Source: Chitinophagaceae bacterium UBA1931
GTDB lineage: Bacteria; Bacteroidota; Bacteroidia; Chitinophagales; Chitinophagaceae
Reading direction: 5' to 3'
Length of the DNA stretch: 64,000 bases
NCBI GenBank assembly: GCA_002337125.1
Contig: DDFJ01000003.1
Location: 124,001 to 188,000 of the forward strand
A program made the translations under genes and the position numbers. Below the pieces are notes generated by a model. It was not told where the DNA came from. It made no database searches and was given only the letters and a program-made list of their open reading frames with translations. Of this stretch, positions 34,622 to 42,344 are shown one piece after another; the stretch's first letter is position 1; each line of letters starts with the position of its first letter.

Positions 34622-34696
34622 CGATGATTTTTTTGTTTGAAAAAAATCAATCTCAAACTGTGGAAAACATTCGGAATAAAACAGATTAATTTCTGA

Positions 34697-35485
34697 TCAG
34701 ATACTTGCGAAACTTGTTTTAATTCCTTTGATTAATGATGAACTGAAACCACTGTGTTCCATTTCATTGAGACCTGCAATTGTGCAACCTTTTGGAGTGG
34801 TTACTTTATCAATTTCCTGCTCAGGATGTGTTCCTTTTTGTATCAGTAATTCAGCAGCACCTTTAACGGTTTGTGCTGCAATTAAAGTTGCTGTTTTCGC
34901 ATCAAAGCCAATTTCAATACCGCCCTGTATACTTGCACGGATATAACGCAATGCATAAGCAATACCACATGCACCAAGAACAGTTGCAGCATCCATCAGT
35001 TTTTCATCAATCACAACTGTTTTACCCAGCTGATCAAAAATAGCAGTGATATAATCAATCTGTTCGCCACTTGCATTGGCAGAGCATACACAGGTCATAC
35101 TTTCCTGTATAGCAATAGCGGTGTTCGGCATTGCACGAACAATGGGCAATTTCTTACCAGCCCATGTTTCCATATCTTTCATCGCAACACCGGTTACCAC
35201 ACTTACAAGTACATGCCTGGAAGCATCCAGTTCATCCTGGATTCCAATAATCACATCTTTAATCTGGAATGGTTTTACAGCCAGCAAAATAAGATCGGCA
35301 AAACGCACAGCTTCATTATTATCACTTGTAACAAGAACACCTTTTTGTTCAAGCGCTGTAAGCGTTTTGATATTTCGTTTGGTAACAATAATATGATTGG
35401 GAAGAACAAATTCACTTTTTATCAATCCTTCTGCAATGGCAACACCAAGGTTTCCTCCGCCGATGATGGCAATTTTTTTATTCAT
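34697..35485 (-). CDS. proC: Pyrroline-5-carboxylate reductase
   Basis: 262 residues. N-terminal Rossmann motif IAIIGGGNLGVAIAEGL (about 4-20), ILLAVKPFQIKDVI, VSVVTGVAMKDMETW, VRAMPNTAIAIQESM and the C-terminal dimer helix region with TVKGAAELLI and TPKGCTIAGLNEME, which are typical of ProC. It reduces pyrroline-5-carboxylate to proline. Stands alone between pyrG and hldD on the same strand. Confidence 0.96.
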   Translation of the reverse strand: MNKKIAIIGGGNLGVAIAEGLIKSEFVLPNHIIVTKRNIKTLTALEQKGVLVTSDNNEAVRFADLILLAVKPFQIKDVIIGIQDELDASRHVLVSVVTGVAMKDMETWAGKKLPIVRAMPNTAIAIQESMTCVCSANASGEQIDYITAIFDQLGKTVVIDEKLMDAATVLGACGIAYALRYIRASIQGGIEIGFDAKTATLIAAQTVKGAAELLIQKGTHPEQEIDKVTTPKGCTIAGLNEMEHSGFSSSLIKGIKTSFASI

Positions 35486-35555
35486 ATCCGGTTGTTTGCT
35501 GGTTAAAGTTAAAGAGTGTATCGCAAATTATTGAGAGCCGGTGAAAGATGAACGA

Positions 35556-36629
35556 TCAATAGTATTTATGTTCGCCCAGGTAATTCTTCACATAATCGCC
35601 CACCCCGTTTTCAAGTGAATAGAATTCTTCCTTATATCCGGCAGCTTTTAATTTATTCATATCGGCTTCAGTAAAATACTGGTACTTGTCCCTGATATCT
35701 TCGGGCATATCAATAAACTCAATTTTTGTTTCCAGGTTCAGTGCATTGAATGTAGCAGCAACAAGGTCGTGAAACGATCTTGCCTTACCGGTGCCAAGAT
35801 TATAAAGACCTGGGGTTAGCTGATCGTTGTTTTCAAACTCACGACTGCCGGCTGCTGGCTGACGACTTGCTTTCTCCATCATCCATGCAATTACTTTCAC
35901 CACATCTTTCACATACACAAAATCACGCAGTTGCTCACCATCTTTAAAACCTTCTTTATGCGAACGGAACAGTTTTACAAATCCATTTTGTTTGATCTGG
36001 TTAAACGAATGAAAAATCACACTGGCCATTCTTGCTTTGTGATATTCATTGGGACCATATACATTGAAGAACTTAAGCCCGGCCCAGAATGGCGGATGAG
36101 TTGTCTGCTGCAAAGCCCATTTATCAAATTCATTTTTTGAAACACCGTAAGGATTCAAAGGCTTCAGATCATAACTCAATGCATGATCATCTTTATATCC
36201 AAGTGAGCCATCACCATAAGTTGCAGCTGATGATGCATAAATAAGCGGAATATGATGTTGTGTACAATAGTTCCAGATATTCTGCGAATACTCCACATTC
36301 AGATGCTGATGAATAGCATAATTGAATTCTGTTGTATCGGTTCTTGCACCAAGATGAATAACAAAATCAATTTTTGGTTTCTCTTCATCCAGCCATTGAA
36401 ACAATTGTTCCCGCTCTACCTGCTTTGAAAATTGTTTTTCGGTATAGTTGGGAACTTTGTTTTCACGATTGAATTCATCAACAATAATTAAATCAGTAAA
36501 TCCAAGTTCGTTCAGATACTGAACCATGCAGCTGCCTATAAAACCTGCCGCACCTGTAACTATGATTGAACCCCTTTCGTCCCCTGAAGGGGAAACTGCT
36601 AAGTCTCTGTTGTTTTGAATGGTATCCAT
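35556..36629 (-). CDS. hldD: ADP-L-glycero-D-manno-heptose-6-epimerase
   Basis: 357 residues of the extended SDR family. NAD motif VTGAAGFIGSCMVQYL (about 24-39), GARTDTTE, SSAATYG and the catalytic YGVSKNEFD (about 166-174), with FFNVYGPNE following, point to HldD, which epimerises ADP-D-glycero-D-manno-heptose for LPS inner core. It is longer than the usual 310-330 residues: extra residues at the N-terminus (LAVSPSGDERGS) and in a loop (SRQPAAGSREFEN) correspond to repeat-like DNA inserted in frame. A GT9 heptosyltransferase-like gene lies at 56376. Confidence 0.9.
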   Translation of the reverse strand: MDTIQNNRDLAVSPSGDERGSIIVTGAAGFIGSCMVQYLNELGFTDLIIVDEFNRENKVPNYTEKQFSKQVEREQLFQWLDEEKPKIDFVIHLGARTDTTEFNYAIHQHLNVEYSQNIWNYCTQHHIPLIYASSAATYGDGSLGYKDDHALSYDLKPLNPYGVSKNEFDKWALQQTTHPPFWAGLKFFNVYGPNEYHKARMASVIFHSFNQIKQNGFVKLFRSHKEGFKDGEQLRDFVYVKDVVKVIAWMMEKASRQPAAGSREFENNDQLTPGLYNLGTGKARSFHDLVAATFNALNLETKIEFIDMPEDIRDKYQYFTEADMNKLKAAGYKEEFYSLENGVGDYVKNYLGEHKYY

Positions 36630-36676
36630 TGAAAACTAAAAAAAATTATATTGTTTCAAAAGCCCCTTTAGGGGTT
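36576..36676. repeat. Two CCCCT-AGGGG repeat-like elements flanking the hldD start
   Basis: One element, CCCCTGAAGGGG, lies inside the first codons of hldD (about 36580-36591); another, CCCCTTTAGGGG followed by TTTGGGG, lies just upstream near 36662-36680 at the end of purL. Such texts are common dispersed elements in Bacteroidota genomes, as I remember them; no search was possible. Confidence 0.5.
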
Positions 36677-36682
36677 TGGGGT

Positions 36683-38917
36683 TTATAATGCACTCATTGC
36701 ATGTTCACTTTCATGACCAGCCATTAAGTTTTCTATTGCTGTATCGTATTTGTTTTTCCATTCTGCAACATTTCCCCATTCCATTCCATCAACTTCAATA
36801 CTTCCGCTTGTAACAGTACCAATTTCTGCATATGGAAAATCGCCCAGTATTTGTTTTAATGCTGCAACCTGCTCATCTTTTACGGTAACCACCACACGAC
36901 TTTGTCCTTCACCAAACCAATATGCGTCTTTGCGGATATTCAGATCAGCAGCCACCACATCAAAACCGAGATTACGGTTAAATGAAGATTCAATTAAGGT
37001 TGTAAACAATCCACCTTCACTTACATCATGAGCTGAAAGAACAATTTTTTGCTTGATGAGTTCTGCAACTTTCTGCTGCAGTTCATATTCTTCATCAAGT
37101 TCAAAATATGGAGCAGAACTGTATTCTATTCCATGAATTTTATGCAGGTACTCGCTTGATCCAATATCATCAGTTGATTTACCGATTAAGAAAATCACAT
37201 CGCCTTCTTCTTTAAAATCAAGCGTCATTTTATCGTTGATGTTTTCAAGCAATCCTACCATTCCTATTGTTGGTGTTGGATAAACTGCACCATCAGGATT
37301 CTGATTGTAAAAACTTACGTTACCACCAGTTACCGGTGTATCAAATTTTTTACATCCATCTCCCATTCCTTTAATTGCAGAAACAAACTGGAAATATACT
37401 TGTGGATCGTAAGGGTTACCAAAGTTTAAGCAGTTGGTAATGCCTAACGGTAAACCACCACTGCAAACAATATTACGGGCAGCTTCACTTACAGCAATCA
37501 CTGCTCCTTTGTACGGATCAGCAAATACATATTTACTGTTACAGTCGGTTGTAACAGCAATCCCTTTTGTTGTTCCTTTTACATGAACTATTGCAGCATC
37601 TGTTGGTGCATTCGTTGAAGAATTGCCTGTACCAACCATGCTGTCGTATTGATGATAAACAATACGCTTATTTGCAATATTGGGAATCTGAACAATCTGT
37701 TCTGCAATTGATTTTAAATTATCCGGAACTGCAACAGTGTTTGGATCAAATGCTTTTATCTTTTCAAAATAAGCGGGCTCTGTATATTCTCTGCTGTATT
37801 GTGGAGCACCACCACCTAATACCAATTCATAAGCGGGGATTTCAGCTTCCAGTTCACCATGCATATAAAACTTCAGCAAACCGTCACTAGTCACTTCGCC
37901 GATTTCAGAACAAGGAAGATCCCATTTTTCAAACACATCCAATACAGCCTTTTCTTTTCCTTTCTCCACAACCATGAGCATACGTTCCTGGCTTTCGCTC
38001 AGTAACAGTTCCCATGTTTTCATATTTTGCTGGCGTGTTGGTACTTTATCCAAGTCAATTCTCATTCCCACTTCACCTTTTGCACTCATTTCGGCAGTAG
38101 AACAAATAATTCCTGCTGCACCCATATCCTGCATACCAACCACAGCTCCGGTTTTAATTACTTCAAGACAAGCTTCGAGTAATTTCTTTTCCTGGAAAGG
38201 ATCGCCTACCTGTACTGCAGGTAAATCTTCCACACTATCAGCAGTAATATCAGCGCTGGCAAAACTTGCACCTCCAATTCCATCTTTACCTGTTGCACTA
38301 CCTACAAAGAATACCGGGTTTCCTTCACCCAGTGCAGTTGCTGAAACAGTTTCACCTGCTTTCACAATACCAACACTCATTGCATTTACAAGAGGATTGG
38401 TATGATAACAATCTTCAAAATATATTTCACCTCCAACAGTAGGTACACCAAAGCAGTTGCCATAATGACCAATGCCATGAACAATACCTCCTAATAAATG
38501 TTGTGTTTTTGCTTCTTTCAAATTACCGAAGCGTAAGGAGTTTAATGCAGCAATTGGCCTGGCACCCATTGTAAAAATATCACGGTGAATACCACCTACA
38601 CCTGTTGCAGCACCCTGAAACGGTTCAATAGCCGAAGGGTGATTATGGCTTTCAATTTTAAATACCACACCAAGATTATCACCAATATCCATTAACCCGG
38701 CATTTTCTTCACCAGCCTTCACTAACATTCGTCCGCCTTCACGTGGTAATGTTTTTAACCACTTGATGGAGTTTTTGTAGCTGCAGTGCTCACTCCACAT
38801 TCCACTAAAGGCGCAGAGTTCATTAAAGTTGGGCGTGCGGCCAAGTTTTTGTTTGATTAATTCAAATTCTTCTTCGGTTAAACGAAGTTGCTGTGCGGTT
38901 TTAACTGTTACTTCCAT
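36683..38917 (-). CDS. purL: Phosphoribosylformylglycinamidine synthase subunit PurL
   Basis: 744 residues from the ATG at 38917 (MEVTVKTAQQLRLTEEEF); a longer frame to 38944 adds nine residues with no support. Length and content fit the small PurL of the PurLQS system. Landmarks: FSGMWSEHCSYKNS, KIESHNHPSAIEPFQGAATGVGG, GGEIYFEDCY, QDMGAAGIICS, TGNSSTNAPTDAAI and LSAHDVSEGGL. It catalyses the fourth step of purine synthesis; PurS and PurQ are not in the window. Confidence 0.95.
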   Translation of the reverse strand: MEVTVKTAQQLRLTEEEFELIKQKLGRTPNFNELCAFSGMWSEHCSYKNSIKWLKTLPREGGRMLVKAGEENAGLMDIGDNLGVVFKIESHNHPSAIEPFQGAATGVGGIHRDIFTMGARPIAALNSLRFGNLKEAKTQHLLGGIVHGIGHYGNCFGVPTVGGEIYFEDCYHTNPLVNAMSVGIVKAGETVSATALGEGNPVFFVGSATGKDGIGGASFASADITADSVEDLPAVQVGDPFQEKKLLEACLEVIKTGAVVGMQDMGAAGIICSTAEMSAKGEVGMRIDLDKVPTRQQNMKTWELLLSESQERMLMVVEKGKEKAVLDVFEKWDLPCSEIGEVTSDGLLKFYMHGELEAEIPAYELVLGGGAPQYSREYTEPAYFEKIKAFDPNTVAVPDNLKSIAEQIVQIPNIANKRIVYHQYDSMVGTGNSSTNAPTDAAIVHVKGTTKGIAVTTDCNSKYVFADPYKGAVIAVSEAARNIVCSGGLPLGITNCLNFGNPYDPQVYFQFVSAIKGMGDGCKKFDTPVTGGNVSFYNQNPDGAVYPTPTIGMVGLLENINDKMTLDFKEEGDVIFLIGKSTDDIGSSEYLHKIHGIEYSSAPYFELDEEYELQQKVAELIKQKIVLSAHDVSEGGLFTTLIESSFNRNLGFDVVAADLNIRKDAYWFGEGQSRVVVTVKDEQVAALKQILGDFPYAEIGTVTSGSIEVDGMEWGNVAEWKNKYDTAIENLMAGHESEHAMSAL

Positions 38918-39070
38918 AATGTTGATGAAAGCGCAAAAGTACAACCGTGAATTGAAACGAACAGGAAAACTACAAACGATCTATCCACTTTCAGTGAATA
39001 TAATCTTTATAACATTGATCCACACTGCTTGAATGTGTTGAAATAAATAATTTAATTTGCTGCCAATTGC

Positions 39071-40321
39071 ATGACTTACCTACTGTTTGTAACATACCTT
39101 GTATTCTTTTGCTGGCTTGCAACAAGAATCCGTTTTTTTAAAGACACCGGCCTTTCAAATAAATGGTTAATTGGATTATTTGTTCTGAAAGTAATTGCAG
39201 GAGTTCTTTATGGCTTGTATTACACCACTATACCTATTTATAAAGTAACAGCGGATACGTGGCGCTTTTTCATTGCGTCGGAGCATGATACACAAGTGTT
39301 GTTTCATGATCCCGTGAGATATGTAGTTGAATTCTTTGCCAACCCGCAAGGGAAAGATTACAAACATATTTTCTCCAGCACAAACTCTTATTGGAATGAT
39401 CTGAAACAAACCTATATGGTTAAAATCATTTCAATCTTCAATGTATTCAGCGGATCAAGATATTATGTAAACGTTATCTTCTATTCATTCCTCACCATTT
39501 TTGGACCATTTGCATTTGTTCGTATAATGAATGATGTGTTTCCCAACAGATTAAAACTTATTACTGTAAGTACATTTCTGTTCCCATCTTTTATCTTCTG
39601 GTCATCGGGTATGCATAAAGATGGTATTGTTTTTACGTTTCTTTCATTGATTGCATTTATCATGCATTTTTCAATGAAGGAAAACAGGTTTGGTCTTAAA
39701 CAGATCATTACAATTATTTTGTTACTGCTACTGATTTTTCCAGTGAGAAATCATGTTGTATTAGCAGCAGTGCCCGGACTAATTGCCTGGTGGCTTGCAG
39801 ACAAATACTTTACAAGAAAGTGGCTTGCATTTTTAATTGTAACCTGTTTGAGCACTGTTATTTTCTTTGGCAGCAAGTATATCCATCCAAAACTTAACCT
39901 GCCTGTTTCAATTGTTCTTAAGAATAAGGATTTCATCAGGCTTGGAGGAAATTCATATTTACCACAACGTAAGCTGGAACCAACTTTTACCGGATTCCTT
40001 AAAAATGCGCCACAGGCTTTAAACCATACGCTTGCTCGCCCATATGTATCAGAAATATTTTCACCATTCTACCTTGTATGTGCTTTAGAAATATTGTTTA
40101 TCTGGATGCTGGCAGGCATTTGGTTTTTCCGCTATAACGATAATCCATACAAGCATTCCGTTGTACTGTTCCTGTTTCTTGTATCTGCAGTACTGCTTCT
40201 TCTGATTGGTTTGATTGTTCCTCAACTGGGTGCAATTGTACGTTACAGGGCCATTTTTATACCATATATAATGGTACCCATAATAAGCACGATCGACTGG
40301 CGGATAAATAAATTAAAATAA
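39071..40321 (+). CDS. Multispanning membrane protein, unknown function
   Basis: 416 residues with about ten hydrophobic segments and a large loop (about 60-130) rich in aromatic residues (YKVTADTWRFFIASEHDTQ). The fold resembles polytopic GT-C glycosyltransferases or O-antigen polymerase-like proteins, but no decisive motif is visible, so I give no function. It stands alone, divergent from purL and followed by glutamine synthetase after 142 bases. Confidence 0.75.
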   Translation: MTYLLFVTYLVFFCWLATRIRFFKDTGLSNKWLIGLFVLKVIAGVLYGLYYTTIPIYKVTADTWRFFIASEHDTQVLFHDPVRYVVEFFANPQGKDYKHIFSSTNSYWNDLKQTYMVKIISIFNVFSGSRYYVNVIFYSFLTIFGPFAFVRIMNDVFPNRLKLITVSTFLFPSFIFWSSGMHKDGIVFTFLSLIAFIMHFSMKENRFGLKQIITIILLLLLIFPVRNHVVLAAVPGLIAWWLADKYFTRKWLAFLIVTCLSTVIFFGSKYIHPKLNLPVSIVLKNKDFIRLGGNSYLPQRKLEPTFTGFLKNAPQALNHTLARPYVSEIFSPFYLVCALEILFIWMLAGIWFFRYNDNPYKHSVVLFLFLVSAVLLLLIGLIVPQLGAIVRYRAIFIPYIMVPIISTIDWRINKLK

Positions 40322-40463
40322 ATAATATATATAGTTTTTAACACTAACACCCGTTAAAATCTGAAAAACTCAAGTTTTTTTTCAAAAAAAACTTTGAATC
40401 CCGTAAATTTGACTGTCAAAAAGGAAATTTCTTTCTATTTTTTAATCTGATCAAACAAATAAC

Positions 40464-41477
40464 ATGTCATTGTCTAAGCTTGAGTACATTTGGCTTGATG
40501 GTTATAAGCCTACACAAAGTCTCCGTAGTAAAACAAAAATTGAAAAAGATTTTAGCGGCAAACTCGAAGATTGCCCTATGTGGAGTTTCGATGGTTCTTC
40601 TACTGAGCAGGCCCCCGGTGGCTCATCTGATTGCTTGCTGAAACCAGTATATATCGTAAAAGATCCGCAAAGAAAAGAAGGATTTTTAGTGATGTGTGAA
40701 GTATTGAACGCAGATGGTACTGCACATGAATCAAATGGTCGTGCACACATTGATGATGATGACAATGATTTCTGGTTTGGTTTTGAACAAGAATATTTCT
40801 TGTGGGATACTGCAACCAACAAACCTTTAGGTTTCCCTGAAGGTGGTTATCCAGCTCCTCAAGGACCTTATTACTGTTCAGTTGGTGCAAACAATGCGTT
40901 TGGCCGTAACATTATCGAAGAGCACTTAGATGTGTGTCTCGAAGCTGGTCTTAACGTTGAAGGTATCAACGCTGAGGTTGCTGCAGGCCAATGGGAATTC
41001 CAGATTTTTGCAAAAGGTGCAAAAGAAGCTGGTGACCAAATATGGTTAGGTCGTTATTTCCTTGAAAGAATTGGTGAAAAATATGGTGTTGCAATCAACT
41101 GGCATTGTAAGCCTCTTGGCGCATTAGACTGGAATGGTAGCGGTATGCACGCTAACTTCTCTAATACATTACTACGTACTGCAGGAAGCAAAGAAATCTT
41201 CGATAAAGTTTGCGAAGCTTTCCGTCCTGTTATTAAAGAACATATTGAAGTTTACGGTGCTGACAACCACCTGCGTTTAACAGGTAAGCACGAAACTGCA
41301 AGTATTCATGATTTCAGCTATGGTGTTTCTGACCGTGGTGCTTCTATCCGTATACCTGTAAACGTTCCTAAGTGGGGATGGAAAGGTTACCTGGAAGACC
41401 GCAGACCAAACTCTGCTGCTGATCCATACAAAGTAGCTGCACGAATTATTAAAACAGTTAAATCTGTTAAAGCATAA
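40464..41477 (+). CDS. Glutamine synthetase, type II-like (beta-grasp)
   Basis: 337 residues, the length of eukaryotic-type GSII rather than 470-residue GSI. Beta-grasp domain with WSFDGSSTEQAPGGSSDCLLKP (about 41-62), glutamate/ATP site FGFEQEYFLWD (about 101-111), VEGINAEVAAGQWEFQI, GSGMHANFSNTLLR and the C-terminal DRGASIRIPVNVPKWGWKGYLEDRRPNSAADPY with the two metal and glutamate binding arginines. Makes glutamine from glutamate, ammonia and ATP. A separate GSIII gene lies 870 bases downstream. Confidence 0.93.
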   Translation: MSLSKLEYIWLDGYKPTQSLRSKTKIEKDFSGKLEDCPMWSFDGSSTEQAPGGSSDCLLKPVYIVKDPQRKEGFLVMCEVLNADGTAHESNGRAHIDDDDNDFWFGFEQEYFLWDTATNKPLGFPEGGYPAPQGPYYCSVGANNAFGRNIIEEHLDVCLEAGLNVEGINAEVAAGQWEFQIFAKGAKEAGDQIWLGRYFLERIGEKYGVAINWHCKPLGALDWNGSGMHANFSNTLLRTAGSKEIFDKVCEAFRPVIKEHIEVYGADNHLRLTGKHETASIHDFSYGVSDRGASIRIPVNVPKWGWKGYLEDRRPNSAADPYKVAARIIKTVKSVKA

Positions 41478-41502
41478 TTCCCTAAATCAACTGTTTATGA
41501 GC

Positions 41503-41534
41503 TCCCCCGGATTTTTCCGGGGGATTTTTTTTTG
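41503..41534 (+). terminator. Rho-independent terminator of the type II glutamine synthetase
   Basis: Nine-base arms tcccccgga / tccggggga around TTTT, followed by T9. Confidence 0.88.
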
Positions 41535-41584
41535 TTTGATAGCTTCCAAGCTAAGGCAAAGAGTTAGAAACACAGATTAAAGGG

Positions 41585-42040
41585 ATGAAACTGATTTGCA
41601 CTGATCGTTTTTGGGAGATTGATTGTTTTTCAGCCAATGCAGATAGTTTTTCATTTATTGGAGATGGTTGCTTTTTTTGTGTTGTTTGCTTTTCAGTTAA
41701 TGCATACGGTTGTTTATTGAATGTTGTTTGTTTTCCAGCTTCTGTAATTGGTTTTACAGGTATTGTAAATGGTTTTCCAGCGAGTGTAGTTGCCTGTTAT
41801 TTTACTGTAGTTGACTTTCCAGCCTTTGTAGATGGCTTTCCAGCCGATGTAAACTGTCATCCAGTCGGTGTAAACTGCTATCCAGTCAGTGTACGAGGCC
41901 TTCCATTCAATGTAAATGGTCTTCCAGCCGATGTAAGCTGTCATCCAGTCGGTGTAAACTGCTACCCAGTCAGTGTACGAGGCTTTCCAGCCAATGTAAA
42001 TGGCTATCCATTCAATGTAAATGCCTTTCCAACTACATAA
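41585..42040 (+). CDS. Doubtful reading frame across a 21-bp minisatellite
   Basis: A 151-residue frame whose last 140 residues are twenty 7-residue steps with the pattern x-P-x-x-V-x-x (for example FPADVNC, HPVGVNC, YPVSVRG). The frame is open because the 21-base repeat contains no stop; the minus strand is open through the same region. No promoter, signal peptide or known fold. It could be a repeat protein or, more likely, noncoding repeat DNA. Confidence 0.2.
   Translation: MKLICTDRFWEIDCFSANADSFSFIGDGCFFCVVCFSVNAYGCLLNVVCFPASVIGFTGIVNGFPASVVACYFTVVDFPAFVDGFPADVNCHPVGVNCYPVSVRGLPFNVNGLPADVSCHPVGVNCYPVSVRGFPANVNGYPFNVNAFPTT
41621..42040. repeat. 21-bp minisatellite, 20 tandem units
   Basis: Exactly twenty 21-base units with a conserved core CCAG in the middle and TGTA at the end. 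The left units are decayed; the right half is well kept and shows an 84-base higher-order repeat (four units each, starting about 41842 and 41926). The tract is flanked by the two glutamine synthetase genes and its composition (G/T/C-rich steps) differs from both. Confidence 0.9.
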
Positions 42041-42344
42041 AAATGAGGTTTTTAGGCTGTTTTTGTGACTTTTACCAACTAACGCAAGATTTGTGATTTT
42101 GCCAATGTGTGTGGCTGTTTTGTGTCTGAAATCAGTAATGCTGACAATTAAGTTTTGAACAAGATAAAATGCTGCACAGAATTACTAAAGTACAAGTGTG
42201 CGACGCAACGGAAGCCTAACAGATGTACTGGCGTATGTATAAAAAACAACTCCTGGCAGGGCTGAAAGCCGCTGCCGGATAAGCAAACTTTATTTATGTA
42301 AGTTTTTAAATATTTCACACCTTTGATTCACTAAAAACACAACT
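42041..42344. other. 304-base intergenic region before GSIII
   Basis: No gene is seen. It contains GTGCGACGCAACGGAAGC (about 42198-42215) followed by CTAACAGATGTACTGG, and later CTGGCAGGGCTGAAAGCCGC, which look like remnants of a dispersed intergenic element or a weak hairpin. No convincing -7 element is visible near the GSIII start. Confidence 0.4.

Noticed and set aside
41714..41944. Minus-strand frame with regular Trp-Lys heptads (YIGWKTI, YTDWMTV)
   Set aside because: It is a by-product of the 21-base repeat, which has no stop in this frame; no promoter or start context supports it.
41621..42040. CRISPR array
   Set aside because: Units are contiguous 21-mers without unique spacers and no cas genes are present.
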